Part shown: positions 29,326 through 39,311 of the stretch, one piece after another | Numbering within the stretch: position 1 is the first letter of the stretch | Layout of the letters: every line of letters starts with the position of its first letter | From: Trichodesmium sp050015995 | GTDB taxonomy: Bacteria; Cyanobacteriota; Cyanobacteriia; Cyanobacteriales; Microcoleaceae | Direction of reading: 5' to 3' | Length of the DNA stretch: 64,000 nucleotides | NCBI RefSeq assembly: GCF_050015995.1 | Contig: NZ_JBNHEP010000248.1 | Span: forward strand, 1 to 64,000 | Program-made: the position numbers and the translations under genes | Notes under the pieces: model-generated | What the model saw: only the letters and a program-made list of their open reading frames with translations | What the model was told of the DNA's origin: nothing | Databases searched by the model: none

Positions 29326-31656
29326 ATGACAATTTCTGTGGATCAAGTCAACCAAATAGTTTGGAATCATCATCACGACCCCTTTGAAGTCCTCGGTGCC
29401 CATCAGATAGAACAAGATGGCAAAACTGTGACAGTAATCCGAGCTTACCAACCAAATGCTGAAGCTGTCTCAGTCATCTCACCAATAGACCGCGAAGAAT
29501 ACCCTATGCAGTCAGTCCATAACCCTCATTTCTTTGAATGTGTTATTGACACCCCGGAACTGGCCAACTATCAACTTAAAATTAAAGAAGGAGAACACGA
29601 ACGAGTCATCTACGACTCCTACGCTTTCCGCTCTCCGAAACTCACAGACTTCGACCTTCAACTCTTTGGAGAAGGAAACCATCACCGCATCTACGAAAAA
29701 CTAGGGGCACATATCACTGAAGTTAACGGAATCAAAGGAGTCTACTTTGCTGTTTGGGCACCCAATGCTCGTAATGTTTCAATTTTAGGAGACTTCAACC
29801 ATTGGGATGGTCGTAAACACCAAATGCGGAAAGGACACACAGGAGTTTGGGAACTATTTATTCCCGATATTGGCCCTGGAGAACACTATAAGTATGAGGT
29901 CAAAAACTGGGAAGGACACATCTATGAAAAAAGCGACCCCTATGGATATCAACAGGAAGTAAGACCCAAAACAGCTTCCATTGTTGTAGATCTAGACTCC
30001 TATACTTGGAACGACCAAGAATGGATGGAGAAACGTCGCCATACCGACCCTCTCACTCAACCTATTTCTGTCTATGAATGCCACCTTGGTTCTTGGATTC
30101 ATGCTGCTTCTGCTGAACCAGCTAAACTACCAAATGGGGAAACTGAGCGTGTAGTTCAAGTATCCGAACTCAAACCAGATGCTCGTTTTCTTACCTACCG
30201 AGAATTAGCAGATCGTCTGGTTTCCTACGTTAAAGATTTGGGCTATACTCACATTGAAATGTTACCTGTGGCAGAACATCCTTTTGATGGTTCTTGGGGT
30301 TATCAGGTTACAGGATTTTTTGCCCCTACCTCTCGCTACGGTAATGCCGAAGATTTCATGTACTTTGTGGATAAATGCCATGAAAATGGTATAGGCGTAA
30401 TTGTAGACTGGGTACCGGGACATTTTCCCAAAGATGGACATGGTTTGGCTTTCTTTGATGGTACTCACCTCTATGAACATCCAGACCCCCGCAAAGGCGA
30501 ACACAAGCAATGGGGTACTTTAGTATTTGACTATGGTCGTAATGAAGTTCGTAACTTCCTAATTGCAAATGCACTTTTCTGGTTTGAAAAGTATCACATT
30601 GATGGTTTCAGGGTAGATGCGGTTGCTTCTATGGTTTACCACAACTATATGAGACCTGATGGTGAATGGGTTGCTAATAAATATGGAGGTGTAGAGTATA
30701 TCGAAGCTGCTGATTTCCTCCGTCAAGTTAATCACTTGATTTTTGGTTATTATCCAGGCGTTCTTTGTATTGCAGAAGAATCTACTGCCTGGCCAATGGT
30801 AACTTGGCCTACTTATGTTGGTGGTTTGGGTTTCAACTTCAAGTGGAACATGGGTTGGATGCACGATATGCTTGACTATTTTGAAATGGACCCTTGGTTC
30901 CGACAGTTCCACCAGAATAATGTTACTTTCAGTATTTGGTATCACCACAGTGAGAACTATATGTTAGCTCTGTCTCACGATGAAGTGGTACATTGCAAGA
31001 GCAATATGTTGGGTAAGATGCCTGGGGATGAATGGCAGAAGTTTGCTAATGTCCGGGCGTTGTTTGCATATATGTTTACTCACCCTGGTAAGAAAACTAT
31101 GTTTATGGGGATGGAGTTTCCTCAGTGGGGTGAATGGGATGTTTGGGGCGATTTAGAATGGCATTTGCTCCAACATGATGCTCACCAAGGGATGAAGCGA
31201 TTTTTCCGGGATGTGAATCAACTCTATCGTTCTGAACCTGCTTTGTATGAACAAGATTGTAACGAGGAAGGATTCCAGTGGATAGATTGTAGTGATAATA
31301 ATCATAGTGTGGTGTCATTTATTCGTCGCGCTAAAGATGGGAAAGAGTTTGTGGTAGCGGTTTGTAATTTTACTCCTCAACCCCATAGTCATTATCGTAT
31401 CGGTGTACCTGAACCAGGGTTCTATACTGAAATATTTAATAGTGATGCTGGTAATTATGGTGGCAGCAATATGGGTAACTTGGGTGGTAAGTGGACTGAT
31501 GATTGGTATTTCCATAATTATCAACAGTCTTTGGATTTATGTTTGCCTCCTTTGGGTATTTTGGTGTTTAAGTTAGACAAGGAGAAAACTCTGGCAATGA
31601 TGCAGGAATCTGAGGATGTTGAAACTGTGGAAACTGAAACTGTTTCTGAAGAATAA
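29326..31656 (+). CDS. glgB: 1,4-alpha-glucan branching enzyme
   Basis: A 776-residue GH13 enzyme that makes alpha-1,6 branches in glycogen. I chose the ATG at 29326 (MTISVDQVNQIVW) over an in-frame TTG nine bases earlier. An N-terminal extra domain and CBM48 (VYFAVWAPNARNVSILGDFN) precede the TIM barrel. GH13 motifs: DWVPGHFP, GFRVDAVASMVY (nucleophile Asp about 430), CIAEESTAWP (acid/base Glu about 484) and LALSHDEVVH (Asp about 552). The C-terminal beta domain ends with an acidic Glu/Val-rich tail. A terminator-like hairpin follows. Confidence 0.97.
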   Translation: MTISVDQVNQIVWNHHHDPFEVLGAHQIEQDGKTVTVIRAYQPNAEAVSVISPIDREEYPMQSVHNPHFFECVIDTPELANYQLKIKEGEHERVIYDSYAFRSPKLTDFDLQLFGEGNHHRIYEKLGAHITEVNGIKGVYFAVWAPNARNVSILGDFNHWDGRKHQMRKGHTGVWELFIPDIGPGEHYKYEVKNWEGHIYEKSDPYGYQQEVRPKTASIVVDLDSYTWNDQEWMEKRRHTDPLTQPISVYECHLGSWIHAASAEPAKLPNGETERVVQVSELKPDARFLTYRELADRLVSYVKDLGYTHIEMLPVAEHPFDGSWGYQVTGFFAPTSRYGNAEDFMYFVDKCHENGIGVIVDWVPGHFPKDGHGLAFFDGTHLYEHPDPRKGEHKQWGTLVFDYGRNEVRNFLIANALFWFEKYHIDGFRVDAVASMVYHNYMRPDGEWVANKYGGVEYIEAADFLRQVNHLIFGYYPGVLCIAEESTAWPMVTWPTYVGGLGFNFKWNMGWMHDMLDYFEMDPWFRQFHQNNVTFSIWYHHSENYMLALSHDEVVHCKSNMLGKMPGDEWQKFANVRALFAYMFTHPGKKTMFMGMEFPQWGEWDVWGDLEWHLLQHDAHQGMKRFFRDVNQLYRSEPALYEQDCNEEGFQWIDCSDNNHSVVSFIRRAKDGKEFVVAVCNFTPQPHSHYRIGVPEPGFYTEIFNSDAGNYGGSNMGNLGGKWTDDWYFHNYQQSLDLCLPPLGILVFKLDKEKTLAMMQESEDVETVETETVSEE

Positions 31657-31688
31657 ATTCTCTCAATAAAAACCAAGGCAAAATTGAG

Positions 31689-31729
31689 AAGGTTGGTAGT
31701 TGAATTTTTAATTAATACTGCCAACCTTT
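31689..31729 (+). terminator. probable glgB terminator
   Basis: AAGGTTGGTAG pairs with CTGCCAACCTT (one G-T pair) over an AT-rich loop, followed by TGTTT, 33 bases past the stop codon. Confidence 0.55.
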
Positions 31730-31799
31730 GTTTATAGGAATGTAAGCATTTAGCTGTTAGCCGATCTATCAGCTATGAGTATTAAGTTATAATTAAACC

Positions 31800-31852
31800 T
31801 TGTAGTAGGGCTTTAGCCCTATCTATACTTAGGGCTAAAGCCCTACTACAAA
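31800..31852. repeat. perfect 21-bp stem hairpin (GTAGTAGGGCTTTAGCCC module)
   Basis: The left arm TTGTAGTAGGGCTTTAGCCC(T) is perfectly complementary to the right arm (A)GGGCTAAAGCCCTACTAC(AA) over a 10-base loop. Versions occur inside family-A elements at 13127 and 40097, the latter with arms changed to GGGCAAGAGCCC but still complementary. It lies about 20 bases before the start of the metalloprotease gene and could affect its expression. Confidence 0.9.
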
Positions 31853-31871
31853 CCAAAACTTTTCGCGTTTA

Positions 31872-32603
31872 ATGTTTATTAGCAAAATAGTATCGGTTTA
31901 TTTGCGGTTCTTTTTTTTCGGTTTTGCTATTTGGATGGTAGCTTTCTATTTTTTGTTTTCAACTCCTATGACTGCAGTTTCTCCTCAAGATTTACCTGCT
32001 CTGAAATCTTATCCTCTACCAGAAACTTTGGCGCAATGGCAAGACCCCAGTAATAGTGGTGATTATTTTAATCAAATTGAAGTTCAGGATGTAGGTTATC
32101 TAATTTGGTCGCAGTTTCCTATTAAGGTTTATGTTGAATCTTCTGATCGCGATGAGTCTCGGTCTCGTCAATGGGTTAAGAGCGTGGTAGATGCTATTTG
32201 GGAATGGAATATTTATTTACCTTTGCAAGTGGTAGATAACCCAGAAGTTGCTGATATTAAAATTTTTAAGAAGCGACCTCCCTTGACACCAGGAAAATTA
32301 AGGGCGCGTTCGGCAGAAACTCGCTATCAGTTAGATCGAGATGAGAATGGTGTTTTATCTCATAATTTTGTAATTTGGTTGAGTCCTATGCAAGTAGGTA
32401 AATACTTGCCTGCTGCTGCTCGTCACGAGTTTGGTCATGCTTTGGGTATTTGGGGTCATAGTCCTGAGAAAACTGATGTTATGTATTATTCTCAGGTGGC
32501 AGAACCTCCTCCTATTTCATCTAGGGATGTTAATACTCTGAAAAAGATTTATCTACAAACAACTAGAATAGGTTCCAAGTTTCCTTTTTCCTCAGATAAC
32601 TAA
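31872..32603 (+). CDS. matrixin-like (metzincin) zinc peptidase, membrane-anchored or secreted
   Basis: A 243-residue protein with an N-terminal hydrophobic segment (about 10-30, FFFFGFAIWMVAFYFLF) that acts as anchor or uncleaved signal. The C-terminal half is a peptidase domain with HEFGHALGIWGH (first His about residue 185), then DVMYYSQ as the Met-turn. In standard metzincins the third His comes at position 11 of the motif (HExxHxxGxxH). Here an extra residue places it at position 12, a variant I associate with cyanobacterial M10-like proteins. Probably an extracytoplasmic protease. The GTAGTAGGG hairpin just upstream may influence expression. Confidence 0.8.
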   Translation: MFISKIVSVYLRFFFFGFAIWMVAFYFLFSTPMTAVSPQDLPALKSYPLPETLAQWQDPSNSGDYFNQIEVQDVGYLIWSQFPIKVYVESSDRDESRSRQWVKSVVDAIWEWNIYLPLQVVDNPEVADIKIFKKRPPLTPGKLRARSAETRYQLDRDENGVLSHNFVIWLSPMQVGKYLPAAARHEFGHALGIWGHSPEKTDVMYYSQVAEPPPISSRDVNTLKKIYLQTTRIGSKFPFSSDN

Positions 32604-32928
32604 TACTACCGGAAATATAATCATATAAGTATTTTTTGTCAACAGCCAAAACAATTACATTATAGCAGAAAGTGATATTTTCTGTCTTCAGAAAAATATC
32701 AATATTTGTTGATATGTACCTATCTTTATCTAATCTTTACAATTTGACCTTGTTATTTAAAGATTTGGTAAAGATAGGTAAAATTTATTGTTTTTTTGTC
32801 AAAAACAATTAATAATAGTAATTGTGAATTTCAACTAAGTTATAGCAACCTCAACTAACTAGTTTATATATCTGCTATGTGTTTTGCAGTCAACCATAGC
32901 AGATTTTTATTTTGATCGTATCCTATAT
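32604..32928. other. intergenic region between convergent genes
   Basis: No gene is seen. It is AT-rich and holds an intrinsic terminator at 32870-32909. Confidence 0.6.
32870..32909 (+). terminator. intrinsic terminator
   Basis: ATCTGCTATG pairs perfectly with CATAGCAGAT over a 15-base loop and is followed by TTTTTATTTTG. It would end transcription of the metalloprotease gene, although about 270 bases after its stop, and could serve the convergent Lin0512 gene too. Confidence 0.75.
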
Positions 32929-33291
32929 TTATTGAGAGACAAATACAGTAACTGCGGCCACCGCAATTAACATCTCATCATTTTTATCTTCCAACTCAGC
33001 GATAGCTCGACCCTGCACCACCATCCCCCCATCTTCGACACTTATACTTTTCTGGCCAAAAGGCAATACAGCTAAAACCTCTTCTACCCGTACCTGTTCC
33101 GGGTAAGGTACAGCCACCTGTACTTCTACAATCATTTCATTGGGATGACTTAAACCTGCTACTTCCCAAACACCAGGCAAAGCATTATGGGCGATGGCAT
33201 TTCTGACAGCTCTAGCTGCAGCAACTGTTGGCTCCTGACCATGTTGGTCTACACCCATTCCCATTTCAATAATTAAACGTTTTCTGGTCAT
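32929..33291 (-). CDS. Lin0512 family protein
   Basis: A 120-residue protein from the ATG at 33291 (MTRKRLIIEMGMGVDQHGQE) with AGGGTG just upstream; an in-frame GTG lies six bases earlier. The sequence fits the Lin0512 family: GMGVDQHGQEPTVAAARAVR, then LPGVWEVAGLSHPNEMIVEV and a C-terminal GQKSISVEDGGMVVQG. The family is widespread in cyanobacteria and Firmicutes. Its fold and function are not settled; a role in metabolite binding has only been guessed. Single gene. Confidence 0.85.
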   Translation of the reverse strand: MTRKRLIIEMGMGVDQHGQEPTVAAARAVRNAIAHNALPGVWEVAGLSHPNEMIVEVQVAVPYPEQVRVEEVLAVLPFGQKSISVEDGGMVVQGRAIAELEDKNDEMLIAVAAVTVFVSQ

Positions 33292-33423
33292 AAACACCCT
33301 AAATTAACTACAGTTTCTTCATAATCAGGACTTACGCAGAGCCACCATATCTAGTAGGGGTTAACGGCAGTTAACCCCTACATATTGTGTATAATTTAAT
33401 ATGCATGACTTTAGTCCTGATAA

Positions 33424-33460
33424 TAATAGAATCACCAGGAATTTCCCAGTGATTCTATTA
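33424..33460 (-). terminator. terminator hairpin after the giant RTX gene
   Basis: TAATAGAATCAC pairs perfectly with GTGATTCTATTA over a 13-base loop, about 48 bases past the stop of the minus-strand RTX gene. It is AT-rich without a long T-run, so moderately likely as a terminator. Confidence 0.55.
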
Positions 33461-33507
33461 TCTCATTGAGGTTTAAGAATAACCTATTATTTTTTGTTCC
33501 TTATTTT

Positions 33508-36500
33508 TTAACGTAGGAAGAAATCATCAGCACTAATTTGTGCATTATTAGTTAAGGTAGCAAAATTAGCACCCGTACCTAAACCAGCAGCACTACCATT
33601 AGCATTATAGAACAAGTTACCATTTGCACTGTTGTAGACAATAAACGCATTAGAAGTTTCTGCCGCTGCATTAGTGGTAACTACTGCAAATTCTGTTGCA
33701 ACACTGAAACCATCACCTTGAATACTGGTAAGAGCAGCAAAAGTTGTTTTATCCAACAGAATAATATCTTGATCTACAACAAAATCAGTAATTTCGTCTG
33801 TACCCACATCTGCTTGAGTAAACTCTTCATTGGTATTGAAAATAAAGCGGTCAATACTTGCTCCACCAGTTAGTACGTCGTTACCTGCACCACCATTGAT
33901 GCGATCGCGACCGATGCCACCACGGAGGGTATCATCACCATCACCACCAAGGATTATATCAAACCCAGGACGACCGATCAAGAGATCGTCACCAGCACCT
34001 CCCAGGATAAAGTCGTTACCAAAACCACCGTTGAGAGTGTCTTCTCCATCACCACCATTCAGGCGATCGTTACCACCGTTACCTGTAATCAGATCGTCAT
34101 CATCACCACCACGGAGGGTATCATTACCACCAAGACCTTGTATGGTATCATCCCCTCCCAAACCATTGAGGATATCTTGACGTTGAGTGCCAACAATGAA
34201 GTCGTCCGTATCACCTGCTGCGATACCAACAAAAGTAAAGTTACTCACATCTAGGTTAATTTCGGCATCAAAGGTGGCGACTATTTCTAAAGTGTTTCCT
34301 TGGAAGAAAGTCAGCACAGTTTCATTGTCTGCATTAACGTAAGTAGCAAATACACCACTATTGTTAACATTAAGTTCCTGTAAACGTGCTTCTATTTCTG
34401 TTAGAGAAGTAAATTCTTGAGTTAATTGAATCAGACCTACGTTACTAGAAACACTTGTACTTGACTCGTTTACAGTCACCTGAATGAAGCTACTGTTTTG
34501 GAAATTTCCAAATATTCCTCTTTGAAACTGAAGTACATTTGTCTCTATATCAAAGTTAGTGATAGTGCTAGTTTCTACCACTGAACCAAATAAAATAGTA
34601 CCAACTAAATTAGCATCAATTTGTGTTCCTGCAGTTGCGGTGGTTACTTCAGTAAAGTTAAAGTTACTCTGAGTTAGCTCTACTTGAGATGTAAACCGAC
34701 TAACAATTTCTACTTGAGTGCTACTTTCTGCAAATGCTAGTACGCTACGACCTTGCTGGTTAGTATATTGAACAAATACTGGGTTGCTTACTTCTAAACT
34801 AGCTAGGAATACTTGTAGTTGTTGTATTGAGTTAATCTGTTGTTCAATAACCAGTAAAGTTTGGCCCTGGATATCAGCATTGGTGGTTGACTGAGTGACA
34901 ACTGTACTGCTGAAGTTTGTATTAGTTATACCACCAAACTGTAATGAATTGAATGATAATGAGTCTGACTCACTAAAGCCAACAACAGTAGCACCAGCTT
35001 CCTCTATGGAATTGAACTGAATTACGGTTTCAACTTCACTGTTGACTACAATTGTTGTATCTGAGTTACTGATGACAATATTGACATCTGGGGTATCATC
35101 CTCGTCGTCCTCATCATCCTCATCATCCTCATCATCCTCATCATCCTCATCATCCTCATCATCCTCATCATNNNNNNNNNNNNNNNNNNNNNNNNNNNNN
35201 NNNNNNNNNNNNNNNNNNNNNNNNNNNNNNNNNNNNNNNNNNNNNNNNNNNNNNNNNNNNNNNNNNNNNNNCCTCATCGTCCTCATCGTCCTCATCATCC
35301 TCATCATCTTCATCATCCTCGTCCTCAAAGTCTAAGTTCTCAACAGAGAAATCACCAATTTCTTCCAACTCTACTTCAAAGTCTTCTACTACTTCTAACT
35401 CAGTACCATTGAACAATACTAACTGAGTACGACCTTCAATATTTGCTAATAGTAGAACTGAACGATCGCCTACTAGACTTACCAGACGTTGTTGCAGAAG
35501 TTCAAAACTAGCAAAAGTTTCTTCTTCAAAAATCAAGAAACTTTCTTGCACTTGTTGGTTAAAGTTAGCAGCAATATTTATGCTGGTAAAAGTTTCTACT
35601 GTGAGATTAAGTTCTGTTAGTATCTCAATATCTATTTCTAGCTGCTCTGTTGTGATATCAAATGGTGTGAACAAGTCTAAGCTCTCAANNNNNNNNNNNN
35701 NNNNNNNNNNNNNNNNNNNNNNNNNNNNNNNNNNNNNNNNNNNNNNNNNNNNNNNNNNNNNNNNNNNNNNNNNNNNNNNNNNNNNNNNCATCGTCCTCAT
35801 CATCCTCGTCGTCCTCATCATCCTCGTCGTCCTCATCATCCTCGTCGTCCTCATCATCCTCAAAGTCCTCATCATCCTCAAAGTCCTCAAACTCTAAGTT
35901 ATCAACATCAAAATCACCAATATTTTCTAACTCTACTTGAAAATCTTCAACAATCTCAAACTCAGTACCATCGAACAATACTAACTGGGTGCGACCATCA
36001 ATATTAGCTAATATCAGGACTGAACGATCTACCACCAGACTTACTAGACGTTGTTGCAGAACTTCTAAACTGGCAAAAGTTTCTGACTCAAAAATCAATA
36101 AACTTTCTTGCACTTCTTGGTTAAAGTTAGCTGCAATATTAATGCTAGTGAAATTTTCTAATGCGATATCTAGCTGAGTTAGTATTTCCTGGTCAATTTC
36201 TAGCTGCTCTGTTGTGATATCAAATGGTGTGAACAAGTCTAAGCTCTCAATAGAGAAATCACTAATATTTTCCAGCTCTATTTCTGTGATCATATCAAAT
36301 TCACTACCATCGAAAAAGACTAACTCAGTAGTACCTTCGATCTCAGCGAGTATTAGAACCGAACGTTGACCTACCAGTACTGCCAGTCGTTGTTGCAGAA
36401 TTTCTAGACTCGCAAAAGTTTCTTCCCCAAAAATCAGGAAACTTTCTTGAACTTGTTGGTTAAAGTTAGCAGTAACATTGAAATTGGTAAAAGTTTCTGC

Positions 36501-39311
36501 TGTGACACCTAATGATTGTAAGACACTAGCATTAATTTCTACTACATCACCATCATCGTCCTCGTCATCCTCATCGTCCTCGTCATCCTCATCGTCCTCA
36601 TCATCCTCGTCGTCCTCATCATCCTCGTCGTCCTCATCATCCTCAAAGTCCTCATCATCCTCAAAGTCCTCAAACTCTAAGTTATCAACATCAAAATCAC
36701 CAATATTTTCTAACTCTACTTGAAAATCTTCAACAATCTCAAACTCAGTACCATCGAACAATACTAACTGGGTGCGACCATCAATATTAGCTAATATCAG
36801 GACTGAACGATCTACCACCAGACTTACTAGACGTTGTTGCAGAACTTCTAAACTGGCAAAAGTTTCTGACTCAAAAATCAATAAACTTTCTTGCACTTCT
36901 TGGTTAAAGTTAGCTGCAATATTAATGCTAGTGAAATTTTCTAATGCGATATCTAGCTGAGTTAGTATTTCCTGGTCAATTTCTAGCTGCTCTGTTGTGA
37001 TATCAAATGGTGTGAACAAGTCTAAGCTCTCAATAGAGAAATCACTAATATTTTCCAGCTCTATTTCTGTGATCATCTCAAATTCACTACCATCGAAAAA
37101 GACTAACTCAGTAGTACCTTCGATTTCAGCGAGTATTAGAACCGAACGTTCGACTACTAGCGCTGCCAGTCGTTGTTGCAGAATTTCTAGACTCGCAAAA
37201 GTCTCTGACTCAAAAATCAAGAAACTTTGTTGAACTTGTTGGTTAAAGTTGGCTGCAATATTGATACTGCTAAAAGTTTCCGCTGTGACACCTAATGATT
37301 GTAAGACGCTAGCATTAATTTCTATTAGATCGCCATCGTCCTCATTGCCACCTATGATAAAGATATTATCTGTATCAATTTCTACATCGGTTTCTTCATC
37401 AGTAGATAAGGTAGCAATAACTTCAACTGTACCCTCTCGTGAAAAAGCGAAAACAGTATTGTCTGACTCATCGGTGTAAGTCAAGAAAATAGAGTCAGTT
37501 ATTTCCAACTCAGTTAATCGTATTTCGACTTCTTCTATAGAAGCAAATATTTGGTCAATAATTAGAAAATTAGCACCTTCTACCTGTTCAGCAGTGGTAA
37601 ATACTGAAACTAATGCTCTTGTTAAATCTTCATTTGTCAGATCGCCAAAATCTTCTGACCGTAATTTTATAATGTCTGTATTATCGTCAAAGTCTTCAAT
37701 TGTAAATCCGCCTTCAATTGTTTCAAGAATGAAGAATTCATCAGGATTATCTGTAGCAGAAACAATATTATCAGCTGTTGTTACTTCGATTTCATTGAAG
37801 AGACTTAGGTTAACACTACTAAATAATTCTATATTAGATATAATTCGATCGAATTCTTGGATAATAGTAATTCCTTCTTGACTACCATCTGAGAATAGTA
37901 AAACAGTTTGCCCCTCAATGTTGGCAACAGATAGAGCAGCATTATTACCAACAAGAATGCTTAATCTTTGAGCAAAAACTTCTATGCTGTCAAATTCTTC
38001 TTCTGAAAAAAGTAGTAATTCTTCTGTTACCGGAGCGACATCATCAGCACCTATAACAACGCTGGTTAGAGTCTCTAAAGTAACTCCTAATTCTTCAAGT
38101 ATAGATACACTAATTGATACTTGATTTTGATTACTAATGAAGTCATCTGTACTAATATTCAGGTTGTCAATTGTAAATGCTTCGAGATTAGATACTGTTT
38201 CGTACTCAGTAATAATGTCTACTTCATCACCATCAAACGATGCTAAAAATGTGTTCTCTGCTGTACTGAATAAAAATAAAACTGTGCTGCTAAATTCAAT
38301 ATTTACTAACAGTTGTTGCAGTGCTGTAATATCTGTTATCTGTTGTGAAATAACGAAAAAATTAGCATTAAGGTCTATATTACTTCCATCAGTTATTAAT
38401 ATTTCAAGATTTTCTAAGCTAATGTCTAGTAATTCCAGTACAGATGATTCAACGCTGATAACTCCTCCTGTACTAAAATCAATTCCTGTACCATCATCAT
38501 TGAATTCAGGAGAGTTAACTGTTACATACTCAAAATTCTCAGGACTTAATTCTCCTTTTTTGACTGAGACTCTGGCAAGAATATCAGTTACATCACCTCG
38601 GAGGTAAGCTAATGTACCTTTTTTACCATTGTCGTCTTCATCAAAAAAGATAATAGTTGGGAAGTTTTCATTGATGTTGACACCATCTAATAAATTTGGG
38701 TTACTTAGTGAGGTAGCTACTTCATCATTATCAACATTAGTAAATGTAACAAAATTTATCCCGCCACTGTTATTGGGGTCAAATACTTCTCCAAGAAGAC
38801 CAATAGTATCATCATCAGCTTCTAGATCGCTAATTTCATCTATACCTTCACCAATAGCTGTATAAACAAAGATGTCATCACCCGAACCTCCACGGAGTTT
38901 ATCATCACCTAAACCTCCAACAAGAATATCATCTCCTTTCTTACCTTCGAGAGTATCATCACCATCATCACCCAAAATCAAATCATCACCATCATCACCC
39001 TTGATTTTATCATCACCACTACCACCAGAAATACTATCCTCATCTTTTCCACCTTTAATATCATCATCACCTTCTTGACCGAAAATCAAGTCATTATCAT
39101 CATCACCATCTATCTTGTCATCACCAGTACCACCAAGTATGGTATCATTACCGTCATCCCCTTCTAGGTCATCATCATCTGATCCACCATCAATAAAGTC
39201 ATTACCATCTTTACCATCAAGCTTATCTTCATCCCCACGACCACGGATAATATCATCTTCTTGGGTACCTTTGATATTATCTGTTCCGTTTGAACCAAAG
39301 AATTGAGCCAT
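33508..39311 (-). CDS. giant RTX (hemolysin-type Ca-binding) repeat protein, split by two assembly gaps
   Basis: I read this as one gene of more than 1900 codons, not three. The N-terminus (MAQFFGSNGTDNIKGTQEDD, AGGAG upstream) carries about fifteen RTX nonapeptides (GGxGDDxIx). The centre consists of repeats of about 100 residues (core ETFASLEILQQRLxxLV, RSVLILAxIEGxTxLVxFDG) separated by (EDD)n linkers. The C-terminus has a second RTX block (GGDDTIQGLGGNDTLRGGDD) and a final domain typical of type I-secreted proteins. The two 100-N gaps shift the frame by the same amount, as expected if both hide a multiple of three bases. It is likely secreted by a type I system and Ca-stabilised. No transporter is adjacent. 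The large-scale repeat is 783 bp (261 codons). Confidence 0.85.
35172..35271. other. assembly gap (100 N) in the EDD repeat
   Basis: Placeholder of exactly 100 N between two stretches of 9-bp GAGGATGAT-type repeats (Glu-Asp-Asp codons). Removing one N restores the reading frame across it. Confidence 0.95.
35689..35788. other. assembly gap (100 N) hiding about one half-repeat
   Basis: Placeholder of exactly 100 N. By alignment with the neighbouring 783-bp unit, the sequence between the EDD linker and ESLDLFTPFD should hold about 97 codons (EINASVLQSLGVTAETF to ISDFSI), so the true gap is probably 300 bases or more. Confidence 0.9.
35789..37330 (-). repeat. 783-bp (261-codon) in-frame tandem duplication
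   Basis: The segment beginning ACTCTAAGTTATCAACATCA at 35891 recurs at 36674 and stays nearly identical through at least 400 bases, including the GCGACCATCAATATTAGC and GTACCATCGAACAATAC stretches. Each unit is two homologous half-repeats of about 100 residues plus an EDD linker. The near identity indicates recent duplication or gene conversion. Confidence 0.85.

Noticed and set aside
35168..35890. Separate RTX-like gene of 240 codons between the two gaps
   Set aside because: Its apparent start and end codons are in the EDD repeats in the wrong frame or in N; the central part is a section of the single large gene.
33830..39306. Plus-strand ORFs encoding Ser/Pro-rich proteins across the RTX gene
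   Set aside because: They are antisense shadows of the RTX and EDD repeats; their composition follows from the opposite strand.
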